Notes: generated by a model not told the origin, from the letters alone. 64,000 nt of DNA from Hyphomicrobium sp. (GCF_009026145.1 NZ_WBUE01000002.1:186001-250000); one strand, 5' to 3'. Counted from the stretch's first letter, positions 44,742 through 53,776 are shown. Made by a program: numbers and translations.

Positions 44742-45005
44742 TTAGGTCAGTCCGCTTTGATCCCTGTGCGACTTGAGAAATCTCAATCTCGGCACGTGCC
44801 GCCAGCTTGGACGACCTAAGCCTCGCCGAACCCCATCATGGAGCAGCGTCTGACTGACTCCGAACAGAAGCGCGGGCCAGGCAGAGCAAGAGTGCTATCG
44901 AGGTAAGTTGCGTTTCGCGCGGTATCTCTGCGCGAGGTGTTGGTCAGTCCGGTTCCGTCCCTGTGAAGGTCATGCGGCCTGTTACGCGCAGCCAGCTTGG
45001 ACGAC
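44742..45005. repeat. Pair of imperfect direct repeats downstream of IS110
   Basis: GGTCAGTCCG..TT...TCCCTGTG followed about 45 bases later by GCCAGCTTGGACGACC occurs twice: 44742-44816 and 44941-45005. The ends are conserved while the middle differs. The rest of 44701-45253 shows no gene. Confidence 0.6.
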
Positions 45006-45253
45006 CGCCACAACGCGACGGTCGTTGGAGGTGACCCTGTGCTCGACACAGGCTCCCGCGGCAACGACCGTAACCCGGATGGGCCGAGACGCCGACTCTG
45101 CACGGCGGCTCGGTCGCGCGCCAACTTGGCGCGCGATAGGCCGTGACCTGACCGCAAGGGAGGGGACCGCCAAAGCTACCAATGTCAAGAAACAAGACTT
45201 GGGGCACCGATGCGTCCAAGTCGGACAAAGGGCTGGACCGAGAGAGAATGCAG

Positions 45254-45895
45254 TTACTCCAGACCACTGAGATAGGTTGCGACGGCTGAAATTTGTTGTG
45301 CGGTCAAGCTGTGAGCAATCGGTTGCATGATGGCGGAGGTGTCTGGATGTGCGGGATCCTGCCCCCGCTCTTTGTCCCAATTCGACAATACCTTTATGAG
45401 GTAAGGATAGACCTGACCTGCCAAACGAGGAAATGCCCCATTACCTTTGGCTTCCGGACCATGACAACTCGCGCAGGGAGGAACATTTGCCTCGGGAATT
45501 CCTTCTTCAAAGATCTTCTTTCCGGCTGGAACCAGATCCTTTGGCGCACCTCCTAGGGGTTTAGGATTGAGCCCATTAAAGTGCTCGGCCAAGGCCGAAA
45601 GCATCGCCGGATTGAGACTGTGGGCCACTTTGAACATGAACTTGTCCGTGCGCCGACGCTCGATAAAAGCCTTTAGCTGGTTCTCAAAGTACTCGGTCTG
45701 TTGTCCCGCGAGGCGCGGTATCGGTGAAGATCCCCGATACCCCTCGCCCGATGGCTGATGACAGGAGGTGCAATATTGGATCTTGGCCTGAAGCCCTCGC
45801 GGAGAACCTGTATTCTCGGCCGCCCGCACTAAGCCAGCGCAAGCCATGGTCAGGACCGCCGCAGACAACGCGAGTTGTAACCCTAAGCCCCTCAT
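45254..45895 (-). CDS. Diheme cytochrome c4-like protein (distal)
   Basis: 213 residues from ATG 45895 (ribosome site CGGAGATTGG), signal peptide MRGLGLQLALSAAVLTMACA. Two haem sites, CTSCH and CASCH, each followed by a PRLAGQ element as in cytochromes c4, indicating an ancient domain duplication. The longer frame to 46063 is not supported. It is the last gene of the cytochrome run, 176 bases after hemA. It probably shuttles electrons in the periplasm; whether it serves a terminal oxidase or the outer-membrane partner is inference. Confidence 0.88.
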   Translation of the reverse strand: MRGLGLQLALSAAVLTMACAGLVRAAENTGSPRGLQAKIQYCTSCHQPSGEGYRGSSPIPRLAGQQTEYFENQLKAFIERRRTDKFMFKVAHSLNPAMLSALAEHFNGLNPKPLGGAPKDLVPAGKKIFEEGIPEANVPPCASCHGPEAKGNGAFPRLAGQVYPYLIKVLSNWDKERGQDPAHPDTSAIMQPIAHSLTAQQISAVATYLSGLE

Positions 45896-46071
45896 GACCA
45901 ATCTCCGGTCGACATTGATGGCAATTCTACCCGTCTCGCGGATCACCTGGAATTCGAGAGTTGCGCAGCGTCTGACTTGCTTCGGCCCCAGTGAAGTGAG
46001 CACGTCAAGCGTGTAGCTCATCCTCGCGCCCAATCGAGAGTGACCTATGGAGTTGATACGCAAACCTCACC

Positions 46072-47307
46072 TCACTCGGCCGCGAGCCGGACGGTCTCGC
46101 CCTTCGCCAGCGGGCAAGCTTCCCACAGCTCACTCAGCGCATGGACAAGGTGGTCCATCTGCGCGTTCGTGTGCACCGGCGACGGGGTCAGCCGGATGCG
46201 CTCGGTGCCCCGCGGGACGGTCGGATAGTTAATCGGTTGCACGTAGATGGCATAACGGTCGAGCAGAGCATCGGTCACCGCCTTGCAGTGCACCGGATCG
46301 CCGACCGTCACCGGCACGATGTGGCTCGGGTTGCCGACGAGCGGCAGCCCGGCTTCCGACAGCCGGCGCTTCAAGGTCTGTGCGCGCTCGTGCAGCCGCG
46401 CCCGCTCGATGACACTCGTCTCCAGATGGCGGATGCTGGCGAGGGCGCCGGCGGCAAGCGCAGGCGCCAGCGAAGTGGTGAAGATGAAGCCCGACGCATA
46501 GGAGCGGATGGCGTCGCAGCAATCGCGGCTCGCGGCGATATAGCCGCCCATCACGCCGAACCCTTTGGCGAGCGTGCCATTGATGATGTCGACCCGGTCC
46601 ATCACGCCATCACGCTCGGCGATGCCGCCGCCGCGCGGGCCGTAGAGGCCGACGGCGTGCACCTCATCGAGATAGGTGAGCGCGCCGTACTTCTCGGCGA
46701 GATCGCAGATCGGCGTGACGGGTGCGAAGTGGCCGTCCATCGAGTAGACGCTCTCGAACGCGATCAGCTTGGGCGTCGCGCGGTCATACTCCTTGAGCTT
46801 GGCCTCGAGGTCGGCAAGGTCGTTGTGGCGGAAGATGCGCTTTGGACCACCGCCGTGGCGTATGCCGGCGATCATGGAGGCGTGGTTCTTCTCGTCCGAG
46901 AAGATCACCAATCCGGGGAGGAGCTGCGTCAGCGTCGACAGCGTGGCGTCGTTGGCGACGTAAGCGGAGGTGAAAAGGAGCGCCGCCTCCTTGCCGTGCA
47001 GGTCGGCGAGCTCGGCCTCGAGCTCGACGTGATAGTGGCCGGTGCCGGAGATGTTGCGGGTGCCGCCGGAGCCGGCGCCAACGGAGTCGATCGCCTCGTG
47101 CATCGCAGCGATGACGGCAGGGTGCTGGCCCATACCGAGGTAGTCGTTGGAGCACCAGACGGTGATGGGGTGGTGCTGCTGGTCAGCCTTGAAGTGCTCG
47201 GCGGCAGGAAATGCGCCCCGGCGGCGCTTCAGGTCGGCGAAGATGCGGTAGCGGCCTTCGCGGTGGACCGCCTCCAGCGCGTCCCTGAATTTCTTTGCGT
47301 ACTCCAT
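46072..47307 (-). CDS. hemA: 5-aminolevulinate synthase
   Basis: 411 residues from ATG 47307 ([20 protein letters not shown]). PLP enzyme of the C4 (Shemin) pathway condensing succinyl-CoA and glycine. Signatures: [47 protein letters not shown] and the PLP lysine in [14 protein letters not shown]. The ORF extension upstream contains [10 protein letters not shown], which could be a haem-regulatory-like motif but has no start support. Its placement between c4-type cytochrome genes suggests a dedicated haem supply for this operon. Whether another hemA exists in the genome cannot be seen. Confidence 0.95.
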   Translation of the reverse strand: MEYAKKFRDALEAVHREGRYRIFADLKRRRGAFPAAEHFKADQQHHPITVWCSNDYLGMGQHPAVIAAMHEAIDSVGAGSGGTRNISGTGHYHVELEAELADLHGKEAALLFTSAYVANDATLSTLTQLLPGLVIFSDEKNHASMIAGIRHGGGPKRIFRHNDLADLEAKLKEYDRATPKLIAFESVYSMDGHFAPVTPICDLAEKYGALTYLDEVHAVGLYGPRGGGIAERDGVMDRVDIINGTLAKGFGVMGGYIAASRDCCDAIRSYASGFIFTTSLAPALAAGALASIRHLETSVIERARLHERAQTLKRRLSEAGLPLVGNPSHIVPVTVGDPVHCKAVTDALLDRYAIYVQPINYPTVPRGTERIRLTPSPVHTNAQMDHLVHALSELWEACPLAKGETVRLAAE

Positions 47308-47402
47308 CGAGCGTCCTTCGCTCCCCGCCACATCGCAACCATAGTTTTCGCAAGCAGGGCAAAGGCTCAGATGCACCCGACCGCACTTCCGCAGAACCGG
47401 GG

Positions 47403-48023
47403 TCACTTGACAAAACTCAGATACGAGGCGAGCGCCTCGATTTCGTCGTCAGAAAGTTTGCTCGCGATGCCCGGCATTGGGACCGCGGCTGCCGCGTGAT
47501 AGCCCTCGCCCCATTGAGCGAGCTTCCTTCGCGAGTAGTAGTACGATTGGCCGGCCAAGCGAGGAATGGCTCTGATCCCCTCGGCATTGGGGCCGTGGCA
47601 GGCAACACAGGAGGGAATATTGGCGGCTACATTTCCGCCGCGATAAAGGGCCTCTCCGGCAGGCGCGAGACGGCTGTCGCCATCGCTTGCCGGCTCGGGA
47701 CAAAGCGTCGAGTAATAGGCGGCCAAAGCGAGCGCCTCTCGTGCGTCCAGATTGACCGCGGCGGGCCACATATACTGCTGGGAAAAGGGGTTGTCGCGAC
47801 CATGGACTTTGAAGCTCCAAAGCTGGCTCTCGATGTACTGACTCCTTTGCCCGGCCAGCTTGGGTGCGGTCGCGTAACCTTGCCCCGAGGGCCCATGGCA
47901 CCACGCGCAGTTGCTGTCGGCGAGGGCCTTGCCGAAACGCAAAGTCTCCTCCTCAGCTGCCGATACACCCGCGGCGGAGCCCAGGAGGGAAAGGAGTGCT
48001 ATCGTTGACTTCATCAGTTTCAT
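47403..48023 (-). CDS. Diheme cytochrome c4-like protein (middle)
   Basis: 206 residues with signal peptide [20 protein letters not shown]. Haem sites CAWCH ([13 protein letters not shown]) and CVACH ([12 protein letters not shown]), each followed by P(K/R)LAGQ, and a Met-containing loop near [20 protein letters not shown]. More distant from the two flanking c4-like proteins than they are from each other. It lies 22 bases after its upstream neighbour and 95 bases before hemA, consistent with one transcript. Confidence 0.88.
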   Translation of the reverse strand: MKLMKSTIALLSLLGSAAGVSAAEEETLRFGKALADSNCAWCHGPSGQGYATAPKLAGQRSQYIESQLWSFKVHGRDNPFSQQYMWPAAVNLDAREALALAAYYSTLCPEPASDGDSRLAPAGEALYRGGNVAANIPSCVACHGPNAEGIRAIPRLAGQSYYYSRRKLAQWGEGYHAAAAVPMPGIASKLSDDEIEALASYLSFVK

Positions 48024-48045
48024 GATCGGACCAAAACGGATGGGC

Positions 48046-48747
48046 CTAGTTCAGAGTGCTGAGATAGGCCGCCACGGCCTCCATTTCTGACCTGCTCAAG
48101 CTCTGTGCAATGGGCTGCATCACCTTTGAATGAGCTGCTCCGCCCCGCTCTCTATCCCAATTCGCCAGCGCCTCGATCGTGTAGGCATAGAGCTGGCCTG
48201 CCAGCCGCGGATTCGGGCCTTGCCCTTCGGCCTCTGGGCCGTGACAGACGGAGCAGGCAGGGACATTGGCATCGGGAATGCCTTCCTCGTAGATTTGCTT
48301 GCCCCGCTCCGCCAGCCGGCCGGGAGCCCTGCCATAGGGCCTTGGATTGAGGTCGGCGAAACGGTCGGCCAGCGCCGATCGCATCGCCGGGCCGATGCCG
48401 TGCACCCGAGACATGATCATGCCGGTATGACTTTGCCGGGTTCCTTCAAGGAACGCCCGCAACTGGTTCTCGATGTACTCCGGCGTTTGTCCCGCCAGCC
48501 GCGGCATGACATAAAATCCGCGATAACCCCGTCCCGACGACCCGTGGCAATCGGTGCAATATTCGAGCTTGGCCCTCAGCCCGCGCATGTAGTGGGCGGC
48601 GCCGGCGTCCGCGCGAACCACGCCTGGGCAGACAAGGCCCAGGAAAGCTAGAGGGAGCAGGACCGCAAACACGATGTGCTGCCGCGCCATGCCTTTTGCG
48701 CTAGGCCTTGCGGCCGCATCGCTCTGACGTCTTGGTCGCGTTGGCAT
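48046..48747 (-). CDS. Diheme cytochrome c4-like protein (proximal)
   Basis: Up to 233 residues; start at 48747 (9 bases after the porin-cytochrome stop) or at ATG 48690, where MARQHIVFAVLLPLAFLGLV opens the signal peptide. Haem sites CTDCH and CSVCH, with PRLAGQ after each and conserved YIENQLRAFLEGTR, NPRPYG and MQPIAQSLS blocks. It aligns well with the protein at 45254 (YFENQLKAFIERRR, MQPIAHSLT), so those two are recent paralogues. Confidence 0.88.
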   Translation of the reverse strand: MPTRPRRQSDAAARPSAKGMARQHIVFAVLLPLAFLGLVCPGVVRADAGAAHYMRGLRAKLEYCTDCHGSSGRGYRGFYVMPRLAGQTPEYIENQLRAFLEGTRQSHTGMIMSRVHGIGPAMRSALADRFADLNPRPYGRAPGRLAERGKQIYEEGIPDANVPACSVCHGPEAEGQGPNPRLAGQLYAYTIEALANWDRERGGAAHSKVMQPIAQSLSRSEMEAVAAYLSTLN

Positions 48748-48756
48748 GTTGCGAAC

Positions 48757-50205
48757 CTAAAAGGCCGTCCACGAATAGAGCAGGACGGTGTTGTCGTCCC
48801 TGGCGTTGCGCCCCATGCCATCGTAGTTGGTACTCGCCCCGTTCAGCTTGTCGTAGTGCCAGTACTGCGCACCAAAGCGCGTATTGAGCCAAGGCCAGAA
48901 GCTGGGACCCCCATGGCTCCAGGGGGAGTAGCCGATGTCGATAACTTCCCCGCTTGTATTCGGCGAGCCGTTAGCCGTCTCGAAGTAGCTGAAAGGCATA
49001 CCATCGGCGTCGAAACCTAAGTCCGTACTGCCGGTTGTGTTGAAGTATCCGAGCGTCACCGACCACCTGGCGTCATATGAATACGTTAGTGAGGCATTGA
49101 ACTGTGCGAGGTGGTTCTTCAGATTTGCCGCCATTCCGTTGAAGACGCTCCCGTACAGTTTTTGCCATTCATAGATGTAGCTCACCCGTGCGGTGAAGAA
49201 ATGCAGGTCACTGAGATACTGGAACTGCGCGTCCCACCCCACATCCGTGATCTGGTCGGCGGGAGACACCATCATGACGTCAGGGATGACATTGGCAGTG
49301 ATGCCGAAGGTGCCGAGCATGAGCGAGTAAACGTCCCAGGTCTTCTCGACCGCCAGGCGCCAATAGGGGGCCGCCCCGTCGAAGGCGAACATGGGCGGAC
49401 CTTCGCCGAGCGCCTGCAGCAGGTCTTTGTCGAGCGTGTTGTAAGCGCTCACGGCGGCGTAAAACATGTTGTTGGCGAAGACATAGCCCCCAGCTCCGGC
49501 CACCATGGCGTCCAGCATGTCAATCAACGGAGCTGGGGTTTCGGGAGCGAATGCGCTGGTGACTGAGCCCATTCCGGGAATGCGCCAGGCGGGTGTCGTA
49601 TTCCACGGGTCCTCGAGCGTCGGGTTGTTGTTGACGTCAAGGCCGTAGATCAGGTCGATGCCGCCGACCTGGGTTCTATTGGCATAGCGAATATCTGCCA
49701 TCTCCAGGGCAAAAACCTCCTCGGCTCGATCGTATGCCGCTTGAATCATCGCACCGAGCTGGCAGTAGATCTGGCCGTCGTAACCAACAATCCAGTCCTG
49801 CACCATCACATTGTTGTTGGTTTTCAAGCCGTTTGGCTCACCGTCCCGGTTCGTTGGCAACTCCGCCAGATCTTTTTGCGTGTGCGTGTAGGTCGGCACC
49901 AGCATGACCGAGATCGGGATCTGGGGCGTCGGGTCAGCCGCCACGCTGTCGCGGCACCGGGTGCCGCCGGCCGTATAGCCATTGAGCTTGAACTGCCGAC
50001 CGTAGGGCGTCAGCTGCGGAAAGGCTCCATTATGGCAGGTCGCGCACGGTTGGCCGGTTTGGCGGGCAAAGCTCGGCACGGCCCAGGCTGGTCCTGCCCT
50101 CAGCGAAAGCCCTGCCGCCAGGGCCAAGGCACAAGCGGTCGCGCCGCCGAAGACGTATAGCGGGGAAAGATCAGTGCCGATGCCGCGATCTCCCCTACGC
50201 GTCAT
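48757..50205 (-). CDS. Porin-like outer-membrane monoheme cytochrome (Cyc2-like)
   Basis: A 482-residue protein. Signal helix about residues 14-40 ending AWA, then VPSFARQTGQPC54-AT-C57-H58, and PQLTPYGRQFKLNGYT. After this single N-terminal haem site the chain is all alternating beta-strand sequence with aromatic girdles (YDARWSVTLGYFNTTGSTDL, LNTRFGAQYWHYDKLNG) ending in Phe, as an outer-membrane barrel. A haem domain directly fused to a porin is the design of Cyc2 iron oxidases, which share the FARQTG..C..CH...P.L..FGR.FK..GY start. Membership is a proposal: many related cytochrome-porins have no known substrate. It heads the minus-strand cytochrome/hemA operon. Confidence 0.75.
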   Translation of the reverse strand: MTRRGDRGIGTDLSPLYVFGGATACALALAAGLSLRAGPAWAVPSFARQTGQPCATCHNGAFPQLTPYGRQFKLNGYTAGGTRCRDSVAADPTPQIPISVMLVPTYTHTQKDLAELPTNRDGEPNGLKTNNNVMVQDWIVGYDGQIYCQLGAMIQAAYDRAEEVFALEMADIRYANRTQVGGIDLIYGLDVNNNPTLEDPWNTTPAWRIPGMGSVTSAFAPETPAPLIDMLDAMVAGAGGYVFANNMFYAAVSAYNTLDKDLLQALGEGPPMFAFDGAAPYWRLAVEKTWDVYSLMLGTFGITANVIPDVMMVSPADQITDVGWDAQFQYLSDLHFFTARVSYIYEWQKLYGSVFNGMAANLKNHLAQFNASLTYSYDARWSVTLGYFNTTGSTDLGFDADGMPFSYFETANGSPNTSGEVIDIGYSPWSHGGPSFWPWLNTRFGAQYWHYDKLNGASTNYDGMGRNARDDNTVLLYSWTAF

Positions 50206-50548
50206 CCAAATGGTCCCCTCGAGCCCTACTCCCCTTCGCGAGAAGGCAATGCGTCAAACTAGCACGTGGTCTCAGCGGCCGTCCATTTGTGACTGAAATT
50301 TGTGCCGTTTCGGAATGGAGTTGTTGCGCAATCGCCACTCAAAGATACGTGTAAGGATGCTCGAGCCGGCAAACCTAAAAGCGAGCAGAGCCCAGGGCGC
50401 TCGCAATCAAGCTTGCCAGAATCTCTCAGGCGAGAGATGCGGTGAGGATCTCATCGCCACTGGGGCTCAGTTCTGTGCTGAGCCGAGGGTTTGAAGCGGT
50501 CAAGCCAATCAGTCGCCCGGTAATTAGATCAGTCCCCTGAAGCGGTCG
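50206..50548. other. Promoter gap of the cytochrome operon
   Basis: No gene seen. A small hairpin with a GCGA loop (CCTTC-GCGA-GAAGG, with flanks) lies at 50233-50246, 28 bases upstream of the porin-cytochrome start, and a TTGACG hexamer lies just upstream of it on the minus strand. No FNR/FixK box was found here. Confidence 0.4.
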
Positions 50549-50851
50549 CTATTCCATGCCGCTGTCGTGAGGCAAAAACTGATCATGAGCATAGGCCACA
50601 GCGCAGCGCCTGAAGAACTTGGCGTTGAGACAGAACTCCGGCAGCGCCTCGGGATGCTCTAGCCAGCTCCGACATTCTCTTTCATGACGACAGAAAATGC
50701 ACTTGCTGCGGGCTGCGTACCAAGCCAGGCCGCCATCGACACGCTCGGCCATCTTCCAGTTCACGGCCATGCGGTCCATCATGCGCATCATCAGCTCCGG
50801 TGCCGGAGAGTTCTGATCAAGCAGGGACAACTGATCGCCAACGCTCATCAT
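50549..50851 (-). CDS. DUF6455-like Cys protein (second)
   Basis: A 100-residue protein, start after CAGGAGGGGAAG. Core ERVDGGLAWYAARSKCIFCR, then ECRSWLEH and EFCLNAKFFRRC, matching the paralogue at 40528 (RVDGGLAWLEARTKCIYCRH). N-terminal segment PELMMRMMDRMAVNW is Met-rich. The conserved CxxC and later Cys suggest a metal site. An FNR/FixK-type box lies about 95 bases upstream of the start. Confidence 0.75.
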   Translation of the reverse strand: MMSVGDQLSLLDQNSPAPELMMRMMDRMAVNWKMAERVDGGLAWYAARSKCIFCRHERECRSWLEHPEALPEFCLNAKFFRRCAVAYAHDQFLPHDSGME

Positions 50852-50944
50852 CTTCCCCTCCTGATTGTCTTCTGTGCCAGGACAGGTCTTCCATCGGATT
50901 TGGAACCTTCTATTTGAAGGATCTCCCTGTCGGCATAGCGCGCA

Positions 50945-50958
50945 TTGATCTAGATCAG
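50945..50958 (-). promoter_or_regulatory. FNR/FixK-type box upstream of 50549-50851
   Basis: TTGATCTAGATCAG matches TTGAT-N4-ATCAA with one mismatch at the last base. The centre is about 100 bases from the start codon, compatible with a class II activator site. Confidence 0.65.
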
Positions 50959-51538
50959 GCTCTGCCGCGGCTTATTAGCGCGAAAGCTCGTCCCGGGAAC
51001 CTCCTGCTTGCACCTGAGCCAAGCTCTCGGGGCAGGCCGAATCCCGAGCGGTCAAGGCTTCACCGAGAATGCTTGCGGGGGCGTCACGCTCCCCTTCTTC
51101 GCCATCGAGATGCCCCTAGCCGCCGCTCGCGCGAACTCAAAGGGCGCCGTAGCGCACCCTTGTTGGTTGGCGACCGGGGTAGACAACGATACCCTGAGGT
51201 CGGCATCGCTGCTCCAGCTGTTCCGAAAATTCCATGATTTCTGAGCGGTCCATTGGCTCCTCCGCGATCACAGATCGGCCAATGAACCAGAGGCTTGTCA
51301 GGGCCGTGTGTCAGCGTGTCGAATTTTGTGTCGTGGACCCGAGCGCCTCTCGCGAACGTCGATAATCCTCTTGATCTCCTTGATCGGCGTTGCTCGCTTT
51401 GTACAGGTGCTCCATCCTCTCCAGTGCCAACGGCAAGCCCGCCTTTCGGCGGCGGACAGAAGGTCACAAAGAATATTTTCTTCTGCTGAACTCAGTCGTA
51501 TCCTTCCACCGATGCTTTGGAGCTGCAGGAGAACTGCT
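50959..51538. other. 580-bp gap, no gene recognised
   Basis: ORFs on both strands (for example 51084-51467 minus, 51308 plus extension) have no recognisable product upstream of the cytochrome start. Confidence 0.4.
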
Positions 51539-51925
51539 ATGCGCAAAATCGTCGTGTCCATTGCAGCCGTTGCTTGTCTAGCGAACGCGGCTAGTGCTCA
51601 AGATCGAGCCGAGGGTGAAAAGGTTTTTGCCACGTGCAAGGCATGCCACCAGATCGGTGAGGGCGCAAAAAACGCTATCGGGCCACAGCTTAATGGTATC
51701 GTCGGTCGAAAAGCGGGTTCGGTACCCGGATATAATTACTCGGACGCCAACAAGAACTCGGACATCATGTGGGATCAGTCCAGTTTGGCGGAGTACCTCA
51801 AGGATCCGAAGGCCAAAGTGCCGGGCACGAAGATGGTCTTCGCCGGCATCAAGGATGAGCAGAAAGTTCAGGATCTGATCGCGTTCTTAAGGCAGTTCGA
51901 CGCCGCGGGAAAGAAGGCGCAATAA
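51539..51925 (+). CDS. Class I cytochrome c (c2/c550-like)
   Basis: 128 residues from ATG 51539, ribosome site GCAGGAG; the longer frame to 51308 is not supported. Signal peptide MRKIVVSIAAVACLANAASA. One haem site, CKACH (FATCKACHQIGEGAKNAIGP), the GRKAGSVPGYNYSDANK block and the axial Met in PGTKMVFAG are those of mitochondrial-type cytochrome c. It is a likely periplasmic electron carrier between the outer-membrane cytochrome system and the respiratory chain, by inference from location. Confidence 0.93.
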   Translation: MRKIVVSIAAVACLANAASAQDRAEGEKVFATCKACHQIGEGAKNAIGPQLNGIVGRKAGSVPGYNYSDANKNSDIMWDQSSLAEYLKDPKAKVPGTKMVFAGIKDEQKVQDLIAFLRQFDAAGKKAQ

Positions 51926-52119
51926 GGAACTCGAATGTGTACACATGGCAGGAACAACCGTGCAGAGCCACCCCGTAACGCCCTATCACTCGAGCTCATC
52001 GGCTCGATCGCCGCTTGAGGCCGATATGGCATTCACGCACGCGCGTGGGTGCTGAAGTATGCGCAAAAGGTCGTGTCCCGGATGTTGTAAGAGCGCCGGC
52101 CATGGCCCAAGCTCAAGGG

Positions 52120-52235
52120 CTCGGGCTCGTCCGCCAAATCTTTTTGCGTGTGCGTGTAGGTTGGCACCAGCATTGCCGAGTTCGGGATCTGTGGGGGCGG
52201 GGTCAGCCAGCAGCGGAGAGGCGGAAACGTTCGTC
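52120..52235 (-). pseudogene. Fragment of a second porin-cytochrome gene
   Basis: In one minus frame: QIPNSAMLVPTYTHTQKDLA, against QIPISVMLVPTYTHTQKDLA in the gene at 48757. Nucleotide similarity is high over about 75 bases (TCTTTTTGCGTGTGCGTGTAGG) and fades on both sides; a frameshift precedes it. The haem site is not preserved. Confidence 0.8.
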
Positions 52236-52239
52236 ACCA

Positions 52240-52509
52240 CGTGCTGCCGCTCATCCGATATTATCAATTCGACGGGCGCGAGGGCATGTACACCACCTTG
52301 CTCATGTCGACGGGACTGACCTTCGGTGTACCATCTCGGCACTGTTTGGACTGACGAACGGCATCATCGATCAGCAGCAGTACACGATCCTCGTCGCCGC
52401 CGTCATCGGTAGCGCCGTGGTGCCGACCCTCATCGCCCAGCAGTGGTTCATGCCGCAGCTGACGCCCGCCGAAGAAGGAGCACGCGCCGGGGAGCGGTCG
52501 GATGTTTAG
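52240..52509 (+). pseudogene. Cation:proton antiporter C-terminal fragment, frameshifted
   Basis: The sequence YYQFDGREGMYTTLLMSTGL then, after a one-base shift near 52331, TISALFGLTNGIIDQQQYTI, LVAAVIGSAVVPTLIAQQWF and MPQLTPAEEG is the end of a CPA-type Na+/H+ or K+/H+ antiporter. The rest of the membrane domain is absent. The stop overlaps the start of the universal stress gene. Confidence 0.85.
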
Positions 52510-52920
52510 GAAGATCCTCATCGCCAACGACGGTTCGGAAGGCGCCGGTCGGGCTCTTTCGGCCGCCATCAATCTCGCCAAGGAGCACGAAGCCGGGCTC
52601 CACATGATCTCGGTCGAAGAGATGCCGCGCTTTCCCGTGTCGGTCGACGAGGTGGTCGAGGAGCGGCTCGACGCCAATCATCGCTACGAACCGGTGATCG
52701 CGCGTGCGCAGGCGCAGGCGCAAGCGCAAGGCATCAAACTCAAGACCCATGTCGTTCCCGGTCACGCCGTACCGACCATTGTGGATTTCGTCGAGCGCCA
52801 CGGTTTTGATATGCTGGTCGTCGGCTATATGGGCCACTCGGCACTTTATAATCGCCTTATCGCAGTACGACGGACCGCCTCGTCGAACATGCACCCTGTC
52901 ATGTCCTAGTGGTGAAATAA
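52502..52920 (+). pseudogene. Universal stress protein gene with a late frameshift
   Basis: The UspA-family start MFRKILIANDGSEGAGRALS and the ATP-loop region VVGYMGHSALYNRLIA are intact, with four helices and strands as expected. After GHSALYNRLIA the frame shifts near 52862; the shifted frame continues STTDRLVEHAPCHVLVVK to a TAA at 52918-52920, the normal family end. Without repair the last 17 residues are replaced. A functional product is unlikely but not impossible. Confidence 0.85.
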
Positions 52921-52972
52921 CGCCGCTGTCGTGCGCGGCGTGTCCTTTGAAGGCATTCCATGGGGGGTAGCT

Positions 52973-53317
52973 ATGCAGATTCCCCGCGACGCGATGCTGC
53001 TGAGGATCTTTATCGGCGAGGACGACAAGGCGGGCCGGCTGCCCCTCTATGAAGCGATCGTGCTCAAGGCGCGCTAGATGCATCTGGCCGGCGCCACCAT
53101 CTTGCGCGGCCCGTTAGGCTTCGGGCGGTCAAGCCGCCTGCACACAACGAAGATCCTGCGCCTTTCGGAAGACCTGCCCATCGTGGTGGAAATCGTCGAT
53201 ACCGAGGAGAAGATCGAAGGCTTCCTGCCGGAGCTCGACAAGCTGATGGGCAGCGGCTTGATCACGCTCGAGAAGGTCAAGGTGCTGCGCTACGGCGATG
53301 CTCCCGCGCATCCCTGA
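52973..53317 (+). pseudogene. DUF190 gene interrupted by an in-frame TAG
   Basis: ATG 52973 with GGGGGGTAG ribosome site: MQIPRDAMLLRIFIGEDDKA, EAIVLKAR, then TAG where a Gln codon is expected, then MHLAGATILRGPLGFGRSSR and LPIVVEIVDTEEKIEGFLPE. Both halves are in the same frame and match the DUF190 (PII-like) family over its full length. It needs only a C-to-T change, so this is a recent nonsense mutation. Whether the second half is reinitiated at the ATG after TAG is open. Confidence 0.9.
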
Positions 53318-53462
53318 TAGCGCACACCGAAGCAAGCGAACAGCGGACATATGGCGCAGGAGCGCGAGGGCCGCGACGACATTCCACTGCGTCTTGCGGC
53401 GACGCTCCGGGGCTGATCATGGGCCGGACATTTCTGATGCTGACGCAGAACCTGTAAGAACC

Positions 53463-53756
53463 ATGCGCAGACCGTCACGCGCCAGCGTCATCAATGACAT
53501 CGAGCGCATCCTCAAGAGCGGTGATCGCCTCGGCAAATACCGATGGGAAACGAACGGCGTTGAATGCACTCTCGACCGCCACACCTACTATGGCGCGTTG
53601 TACAGCTTCGACGTTGAGGTGTTGCGCGTGCGCGCGACCGCGCGACCAAAATGGCAGCTCTATCTCATCCCCGAATTCTGGCGCAATGAGGCTGGCGAGG
53701 CTGTGCGCATCAACAGCACATTCAATAACAGTTCTAGTTGCGCCTGCGATTTCTGA
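53463..53756 (+). CDS. Conserved hypothetical protein, C-terminal end replaced
   Basis: 97 residues from ATG 53463. MRRPSRASVINDIERILKSG, DRLGKYRWETNGVECTLDRH, TYYGALYSFDVEVLRVRATA and WQLYLIPEFWRNEAGEAVRI form a compact conserved-looking domain. The end (STFNNSSSCACDF) is low-complexity and unlike the rest, suggesting truncation near 53715. No function known to me. Confidence 0.5.
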   Translation: MRRPSRASVINDIERILKSGDRLGKYRWETNGVECTLDRHTYYGALYSFDVEVLRVRATARPKWQLYLIPEFWRNEAGEAVRINSTFNNSSSCACDF

Positions 53757-53776
53757 TCGACATTTTTCAATGCACA

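Noticed and set aside
46141-47499. 452-residue plus-strand ORF over hemA
   Set aside because: Antisense shadow of a clear 5-aminolevulinate synthase; no domain.
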